Source: Vibrio sp. HB236076
Lineage (GTDB): Bacteria > Pseudomonadota > Gammaproteobacteria > Enterobacterales > Vibrionaceae
Length of the DNA stretch: 64,000 nt
Direction of reading: 5' to 3'
Assembly: GCF_040957575.1 (NCBI RefSeq)
Contig: NZ_CP162601.1
Coordinates: 1,798,001-1,862,000, forward strand
Shown: in pieces, positions 59,225 through 64,000 of the stretch
How the letters are laid out: every line of letters starts with the position of its first letter
How positions within the stretch are numbered: position 1 is the first letter of the stretch
The notes under the pieces: model-generated
The model's database searches: none
The model's input: the letters and a program-made list of their open reading frames with translations, nothing else
What the model was told of the DNA's origin: nothing
Position numbers and translations under genes: made by a program

Positions 59225-59771
59225 CACTCACTCCTATTAAGGCATTCCTCAATTTGGGGTACTGTGTATTGGCCCCCAGCCAAATACCTAAAAATGCGCG
59301 ACAAAACTCCTTTTTATCAATGCTTTGTGACAATCTCATCGAGGTTTCCCTCGAACTCTGCTGATAAAATTGACACCCTTGTCCATCACTGACTAAGGCC
59401 AGCGAATCGCCTTTCTTGACATCGGGAAACACGCTGGGAAGAATCGCAAGCCAAGGGGTGTACTCTTGTTCATCTAGACCCATTTTTTGCCATTGTTCTT
59501 GTGTCGCCTCAACCAGTTGCTGCGAACTGATGCTGCGCAAATAAGTTAACGCCAGCGCAAGCGGTTGTGTTTTGGAGGGCATACCCGTTTGATAATTGCC
59601 GCTTGGCGATAACAGCTGCGAGTCGTAAACATCGAACAAAAACCAAGATAATCGCGCTTTACCGACCACTGGCCACTCGCTCCAAGTCTGTGTGTCATTT
59701 GCAAAGGCTGACATAGTAAAGAAGGTGGTACTTGTGAACAATAAAAGTACACACCGAAATGTCCTTATCAT
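59214..59771 (-). CDS. Chalcone-isomerase-like (Chalcone_3) exported protein
   Basis: Predicted periplasmic protein (185 aa) with a cleavable signal (MIRTFRCVLLLFTSTTFFTMSAFA) and a chalcone isomerase-like domain (WPVVGKARLSWFLFDVYDSQLLSPSG; later FCRAFLGIWLGANTQYPKLRNALIG). Bacterial members have no known isomerase role and may bind fatty acids, as plant fatty-acid-binding relatives do. The ATG at 59771 has GAGGAAAAGAGA upstream and overlaps the DUF2878 stop as ATGA. The longer frame from 60026 is antisense-like noise inside DUF2878. Confidence 0.83.
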   Translation of the reverse strand: MIRTFRCVLLLFTSTTFFTMSAFANDTQTWSEWPVVGKARLSWFLFDVYDSQLLSPSGNYQTGMPSKTQPLALALTYLRSISSQQLVEATQEQWQKMGLDEQEYTPWLAILPSVFPDVKKGDSLALVSDGQGCQFYQQSSRETSMRLSQSIDKKEFCRAFLGIWLGANTQYPKLRNALIGVSDEQ

Positions 59772-60250
59772 TCTCTTTTCCTCATAAGTAGCACTGTCAT
59801 CAATTGGGCAATGATCAGCCACTGACCAAAAAGCACCGTCAGAGACAATCTCATCGATTCGAAGCTCACCGCACCAAGTGCTGAGCCTGCGTAGTAACTC
59901 AAGGTGGCAGAGGTCGCCACCAAGAGGCACAGCCAACGCTTCGGCCAGTGTGCGAACGCCGCCACAAAGTGACTGCCATACCAAGCAAACAGTAGCCACA
60001 AGCCTATCATCCACACCGGCAACCAAGTTTGGCTAAAATCCAAAATACCGAAGTAGATATTCGCCTGGTCGAGTGCCATGCCAAATAACGCAAAGGCCAC
60101 CATAGACAACATTGTTTGACTTTGATTGCGCCACTGCCAAACGTAACTCATACCCACCCAAGCAAGCGTTAACAACAGATACGACTCGCGACCGGCCACC
60201 GCCAAAAACCAACCGGCTTGGAACCAAAGTGAAAGGACAAAAAAAGCCAT
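59768..60250 (-). CDS. DUF2878 membrane protein
   Basis: Small integral membrane protein (160 aa, about five hydrophobic segments: residues 3-18, 25-40, 46-62, 78-100, 110-130 and a C-terminal one). Typical pieces: DQANIYFGILDF and LPVWMIGLWLLFAWYG. The function is unknown; it recurs in this position after cfa in vibrios. It starts 3 bp after the cfa stop. Confidence 0.85.
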   Translation of the reverse strand: MAFFVLSLWFQAGWFLAVAGRESYLLLTLAWVGMSYVWQWRNQSQTMLSMVAFALFGMALDQANIYFGILDFSQTWLPVWMIGLWLLFAWYGSHFVAAFAHWPKRWLCLLVATSATLSYYAGSALGAVSFESMRLSLTVLFGQWLIIAQLMTVLLMRKRE

Positions 60251-60253
60251 ACG

Positions 60254-61483
60254 CTAACGCTGCTTTTCTAACGTAATTTGCACCACACTGATGGTTTTAG
60301 CCAAAAAACCCGCCTGACAATAACTGAAATAGAAGTGCCACAAACGGATAAACCTTTCGTCGTAGCCCAAAGCGCGTACGGTCGCTTCTGATTGATGGAA
60401 TCTTTGCTGCCAATCGGCCAGCGTCCGCGCGTAGTCAAAACCAAAATCGTGTAAATTACGCACAATAAGTGGACTATGAGCACAGACTTGATTGAGAAAA
60501 TAACTGACTGAAGGAAGAAAACCGCCTGGAAAAATATACGCCTGAATGAAATCAACATTGCTTCGGTAGTAATCAAAGCGCTGGTCGCTAATCGTGATCA
60601 TCTGTAGTGCCATCTTACCGCTGGGTTTAAGTCGTTGTTGGCATACATCAATAAATTGCGGCAGGTATTTTTCTCCAACCGCTTCAATCATCTCAATAGA
60701 CACCAATTTATCAAATTGACCTTCTAAACGGCGATAATCTTGCTTCAACAGAGTAATTTTGTCTTGTAGGTTAAGCTCGGTGATTTTTTGGGCCACATAG
60801 TCATATTGCTGTTCAGAGATGGTGGTCGTGGTCACTTGGCAACCATAATGAGTCGCCATATATATCGCCATTGCCCCCCAACCTGTACCTATTTCTAACA
60901 CGTGATCACTGGGCTGTAACGACAGCTGCTCACAAAGGCGCGCCATCTTTTGCTGTTGAGCGAGTTCCAAAGAGTCCGTACCTTGGCGATATAAGGCCGA
61001 TGAATACAGCATACTCTCGTCGAGAAAGCTGTGGTATAAATCATTGCCCAAATCATAGTGCGCTGAAATATTGCGTTTTGCTTGTTTAATCGAGTTGCTA
61101 TTGAGCCAATGCTGAATTTTAGTCGACAACTTGGTTAACCATTGCCCATTAGATTCAATGGCATCCGTTGTGTCTTCATTGGTGGCAAAAAAAGTCAAAG
61201 CCTGAGTTAAATCCGGAGTATCCCAATCACCATCGATGTAAGATTCAGCAGCGCCAATGCTGCCCCCTTTGATCAACTTCTGGTAAAAATTGGCGTGATG
61301 AACACGAAATACAATGGCTGGGGCATGAGTGGTGCCAAAATCAATTGTCTGGTTAGACCAGAGTTCTTGTATTTGCAGCGCTGCACCTTGTACCTGTTGC
61401 AAGCGCTGAAATATCCACTTTCTCGCCATTGACTGTGAGAAGCTCAATGCGGTTTTATTCGTTTTTGATTCAATATGCTGCAT
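60254..61483 (-). CDS. cfa: Cyclopropane-fatty-acyl-phospholipid synthase family protein
   Basis: SAM-dependent enzyme (409 aa) that methylenates double bonds of membrane phospholipid acyl chains, or a close relative acting on unsaturated lipids. SAM motif LEIGTGWGAMAIYMA, IEMIEAVGEKYLPQF (catalytic glutamate region), preceding ISAHYDLGNDLYHSFLDESMLYSSA, and IFPGGFLPSV. Length is somewhat above the E. coli Cfa 382 aa, with a different N-terminal part. In this operon context it may make cyclopropane or other methylated or furan-type acyl chains, so the exact product is uncertain. Confidence 0.88.
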   Translation of the reverse strand: MQHIESKTNKTALSFSQSMARKWIFQRLQQVQGAALQIQELWSNQTIDFGTTHAPAIVFRVHHANFYQKLIKGGSIGAAESYIDGDWDTPDLTQALTFFATNEDTTDAIESNGQWLTKLSTKIQHWLNSNSIKQAKRNISAHYDLGNDLYHSFLDESMLYSSALYRQGTDSLELAQQQKMARLCEQLSLQPSDHVLEIGTGWGAMAIYMATHYGCQVTTTTISEQQYDYVAQKITELNLQDKITLLKQDYRRLEGQFDKLVSIEMIEAVGEKYLPQFIDVCQQRLKPSGKMALQMITISDQRFDYYRSNVDFIQAYIFPGGFLPSVSYFLNQVCAHSPLIVRNLHDFGFDYARTLADWQQRFHQSEATVRALGYDERFIRLWHFYFSYCQAGFLAKTISVVQITLEKQR

Positions 61484-61492
61484 CGCTATTCC

Positions 61493-62260
61493 CTATGAGT
61501 GGTTTTTGTCTTGTTGTTGATGCTTATCCGGGTGATCGTAAATTGGCACCTTTTTGAGCCACAATCTCAGCGCGTGCCAATAGATACCAACAAGCATTTT
61601 TAATGCCATTATTGGCGTTCGGACTAGAGCCGCCACCAAGTTAGCGCTGTTAAATGGTTTCGCTTTCATCGTTAATGTGGCATCAAAGTGCTTCTTTTGC
61701 TTGTGGCACTCGAGGTGCACAAACAACTGAGAGTCAAGTGGTTTAACCCGCCAATGGTAGTCTTGATCAACAGGATTAAACGGTGACACATGAAAGGCTT
61801 TACTATCGCACCACACTTGGTGTGACGCACTGGCAGGCACAGCGTAATAATGGCGCTGATTCCAAGGTGTATTACTCACCTCAGCGAGCACGTAGCGCCA
61901 TTGCTGATGTTCATCGTACAGATAATAAAAATTGACCGGGCTAAAATAGAACCCGAGATATCGCAGGTGAATCACCGCGACCACCTTGCCCTGACAAAGC
62001 TCCCCGGTGAGTTGTTGGACTTTTTGTTGCACGGCTTGCTTTAAACACCCCTCACCGAGGTAATCAGAACGTTTAAATCGCGCCCAGTGCCACCAACGCG
62101 TACCAAAAAAAGTGACCGAGGTTTGTAACGACACCAATTCATCCAAATCAATAGCTGGCATAAACAAGGGGTAATTCAGATGATGAGACGTCGGTGTAAA
62201 CCGCCTGTGCCTCACCTGACCGACCATCAAACGGCTTCGCAATGAAGGACTCGCCATCAC
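61493..62260 (-). CDS. DUF1365 family protein
   Basis: Uncharacterised protein (255 aa) nearly always found with the FAD oxidoreductase and Cfa-like genes. Begins SRLMVGQVRHRRFTPTSHHLNYPLFMPAIDLDEL, with conserved VNFYYLYDE and VSNTPWNQRHYYA and a C-terminal hydrophobic or basic stretch (IMALKMLVGIYWHALRLWLKKVP). Start at GTG 62260 or ATG 62257; both overlap the oxidoreductase stop (GTGATG). Its role in lipid modification is inferred from context only. Confidence 0.88.
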   Translation of the reverse strand: MMASPSLRSRLMVGQVRHRRFTPTSHHLNYPLFMPAIDLDELVSLQTSVTFFGTRWWHWARFKRSDYLGEGCLKQAVQQKVQQLTGELCQGKVVAVIHLRYLGFYFSPVNFYYLYDEHQQWRYVLAEVSNTPWNQRHYYAVPASASHQVWCDSKAFHVSPFNPVDQDYHWRVKPLDSQLFVHLECHKQKKHFDATLTMKAKPFNSANLVAALVRTPIMALKMLVGIYWHALRLWLKKVPIYDHPDKHQQQDKNHS

Positions 62261-63534
62261 GCAACGCCTCGAAGAACACGCGGTAGACCAAGCTCAAACG
62301 CTTCAACAATGTCTTCCGCACTACGCACACCATCCTCGTGAAATCCGTTATACCAATAAGCGCCGCAAAACCAAATGCCATTGACGCCATTAATAAGATC
62401 GCGTTGCTGTTGTGCCGCTATCGCCGCAGGATTAAAAACCGGATGGTGATAAGTAAAGCGTTTAATAATGGCTTGAGGTTGAATATCAGCAGTGGCATTC
62501 AAACTCACGCAATAGGTTTTTTGTGTTTTAAGTCCTTGTAAAATATTCATATTATAAGTTAGTTTAGGCAATTGATTTTGCTCTTTATCACTGCCGTCTA
62601 GCCAGTAGTTCCAAGCCGCCCACGCCGCTTTACGCCGGGGTAATAAATTGGTATCTGTATGGAGTACAACTTCGTTGGCTTGATACTGCAACGCCGAAAG
62701 GACACGAGTTTCTTGTGAACTGGCATCATTAATCATTGCCAAGGCTTGATCGCTATGACAAGCCATAATCACTTGATCATATGATTGCTTTTCACCTTTT
62801 GATTCAACCACAAGGTGATCGCCCTGTCGGTAAACGTTTTGCACCGGTGAATTGAGTTTAATACGGTTGGCAAACCCTTTCGTTAACGCGGGAATGTAGC
62901 ACCTTGACCCCCCTTTTATCACCGACCACTGAGGACGGTTATTGATGTCCAATAAACCGTGATTAAGGAAAAAGTTAACAAAAAATGGCAGAGGAAATTG
63001 CCTCATATCAGCCAGCGAAGAAGACCAAATCGCCGCCCCCATTGGCAAAATGTAATTTTGACAAAAATAATCAGTAAAACCTTGCTGCTGTAGAAAATCC
63101 CCTAAGGTCACATCATTGATTGATTCTTGTTGCGCCATCGCCTTCGCCAGGCGGTTAAAGCGCACAATTTCGGCTAAAAATCGATAAAATGTTGGCTTGA
63201 ATAAATTGCGTTTTTGGGCAAACAGCGTCGTTAAGGTATGCCCATTGTACTCCAGGCCATTAGCTTGATTTTTGACACTAAAACTCATATCGGTTTTTTG
63301 GCCTTTTACACCCAATTCATCCAGTAGTCGATTGAACCTGGGATACGTACGGTCATTGTAAACAATAAAACCAGTATCAATCGCCAAAGGTTTACCTGAC
63401 TCATCGACATCCACAGTCGCGGTGTGACCTCCGATGTAGTGATTGGCTTCATAAACCGTTACATCGTGATTTTTGTGCAAGTGATAAGCACATGTTAAAC
63501 CAGATATTCCACTTCCAATAATGGCAATTTTCAT
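62257..63534 (-). CDS. FAD-dependent amine-oxidase-like oxidoreductase
   Basis: Flavoprotein (425 aa) of the amine-oxidase / phytoene-desaturase type. N-terminal dinucleotide loop IAIIGSGISGLTCAYHLHKNH then VYEANHYIGGHTATV, DTGFIVYNDRTYPRF, and C-terminal FAD element FCGAYWYNGFHEDGVRSAEDIVEA. Together with DUF1365 and Cfa-like genes it forms a recurrent bacterial lipid cluster. A desaturase or oxidase acting on fatty acyl chains is a reasonable guess, not shown. Confidence 0.88.
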   Translation of the reverse strand: MKIAIIGSGISGLTCAYHLHKNHDVTVYEANHYIGGHTATVDVDESGKPLAIDTGFIVYNDRTYPRFNRLLDELGVKGQKTDMSFSVKNQANGLEYNGHTLTTLFAQKRNLFKPTFYRFLAEIVRFNRLAKAMAQQESINDVTLGDFLQQQGFTDYFCQNYILPMGAAIWSSSLADMRQFPLPFFVNFFLNHGLLDINNRPQWSVIKGGSRCYIPALTKGFANRIKLNSPVQNVYRQGDHLVVESKGEKQSYDQVIMACHSDQALAMINDASSQETRVLSALQYQANEVVLHTDTNLLPRRKAAWAAWNYWLDGSDKEQNQLPKLTYNMNILQGLKTQKTYCVSLNATADIQPQAIIKRFTYHHPVFNPAAIAAQQQRDLINGVNGIWFCGAYWYNGFHEDGVRSAEDIVEAFELGLPRVLRGVA

Positions 63535-63544
63535 TCTTTGTCTC

Positions 63545-64000
63545 TCATTTTTTTATCATTTGTCGGCCTAGCCACTGAGCAACACCATGGGGGAGTAAAG
63601 CGAGAAAACGAATTACCCACGTAAGACGCCTTGGAAAATAAATATGGGGTTTCTTACGGCTCAGTTGTTTGATAATAATCTCTGAAGCCCGCTCTCGACT
63701 GATGACACCTGGCATGGCAAAGGTATTTTTTTGCGTTAAAGGCGTATCGACAAACCCCGGATAGACCAAGCTCAGATAAATACCTCGCTGCCGGTAAGGA
63801 ATCGCTAGCGTATTGGCAAAATAATCCACGGCCGCTTTCGATGCTCCGTAGACTTCTGCTCTTGGTAAGGGAATGTGTGAGGCGATTGAGCCGACCACCA
63901 CCACTTGATGACCGGGTTGAAAGTAACCTTGACAAGCAAACAAACAATGAACAAGACCGTAAAAGTTACAATCCATTACTCGCTTTACGACGGCAAGATC
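63545..64000 (-). CDS. SDR-family oxidoreductase (5' part beyond the window)
   Basis: Short-chain dehydrogenase fragment of about 152 residues, open to the right edge. It keeps the MDCNFYG helix, the catalytic-region serine in VVVGSIASHIPLP and the YGASKAA motif (Tyr-x3-Lys), followed by YPGFVDTPLT. The N-terminal Rossmann loop lies outside. It is 10 bp upstream of the FAD oxidoreductase and presumably in the same operon. Substrate unknown. Confidence 0.88.
   Translation of the reverse strand, partial: DLAVVKRVMDCNFYGLVHCLFACQGYFQPGHQVVVVGSIASHIPLPRAEVYGASKAAVDYFANTLAIPYRQRGIYLSLVYPGFVDTPLTQKNTFAMPGVISRERASEIIIKQLSRKKPHIYFPRRLTWVIRFLALLPHGVAQWLGRQMIKK

Overview
The window is a 64-kb piece of a chromosome from a member of the Vibrionaceae (gamma-proteobacteria). 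Reasons: a VicH-type H-NS, an HflD/PurB/MnmA block, PanP-type aspartate decarboxylase, FabV enoyl reductase, an EAL-HDOD protein beside ppiB-lpxH, DUF2913, and a his operon next to an NhaC antiporter and hns, an order I remember from Vibrio cholerae chromosome 1. Two Na+/H+ antiporters (NhaA, NhaC) and a sodium-coupled NSS transporter fit a marine or brackish lifestyle. Nearly all of it reads as core genome. I see no rRNA, tRNA, prophage, insertion sequence or CRISPR array.

Layout. 1-4.6 kb: end of panP, then hexR, grxA and ybjL on the + strand. 4.7-10.1 kb, mostly - strand: fabV, fadE and nhaA, with a 576-bp gap between fadE and nhaA holding a FadR-like operator and a probable + strand small RNA closed by a strong terminator. 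10.4-14.6 kb: a three-gene - strand operon for an ABC exporter (ATPase, FtsX-type permease) with an AttH/CrtC-like membrane-anchored protein. 14.7-19.6 kb: DUF2913 coupled to a Bcr-type drug exporter, rsuA, then radD and rplY (with a structured leader). 19.9-25.9 kb: DUF1289 protein, META lipoprotein, an rRNA-type methyltransferase coupled to a pseudouridine synthase, an NSS transporter and cardiolipin synthase. 26-36.5 kb: metC, tag, the phage-shock operon pspABC with divergent pspF and a sigma-54 promoter, then sapABCDF and a DUF2927 gene. 36.6-43.2 kb: a 48-aa small ORF, an epimerase-like gene, tdk, cysS, ppiB, lpxH, an EAL-HDOD gene and ychJ. 43.3-50.7 kb: the complete hisGDCBHAFI operon with a His-rich leader peptide and attenuator. 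51.1-58.6 kb: nhaC, hns, inosine-guanosine kinase, mnmA, hflD, purB. 58.7-64 kb: a tightly overlapping - strand lipid-modification operon (SDR, FAD oxidoreductase, DUF1365, cyclopropane-synthase-like cfa, DUF2878, chalcone-isomerase-like, DUF3833 lipoprotein), cut by the right edge.

Themes. Many genes concern the envelope: fatty-acid synthesis and breakdown (fabV, fadE), phospholipid and lipid A (cls, lpxH, cfa cluster), membrane stress (psp), cationic peptide transport (sap) and ion homeostasis (nhaA, nhaC). Intergenic DNA contains two small repeat families: palindromes with ATACCAAT/ATTGGTAT ends between convergent genes, and a roughly 50-bp repeat lying 13-15 bp beyond the stop codon of two - strand genes. 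The least explained items are the fadE-nhaA small-RNA candidate, the structured nhaA and rplY leaders, the dyad-rich 650 bp between nhaC and hns, and the lipid operon at the right end.
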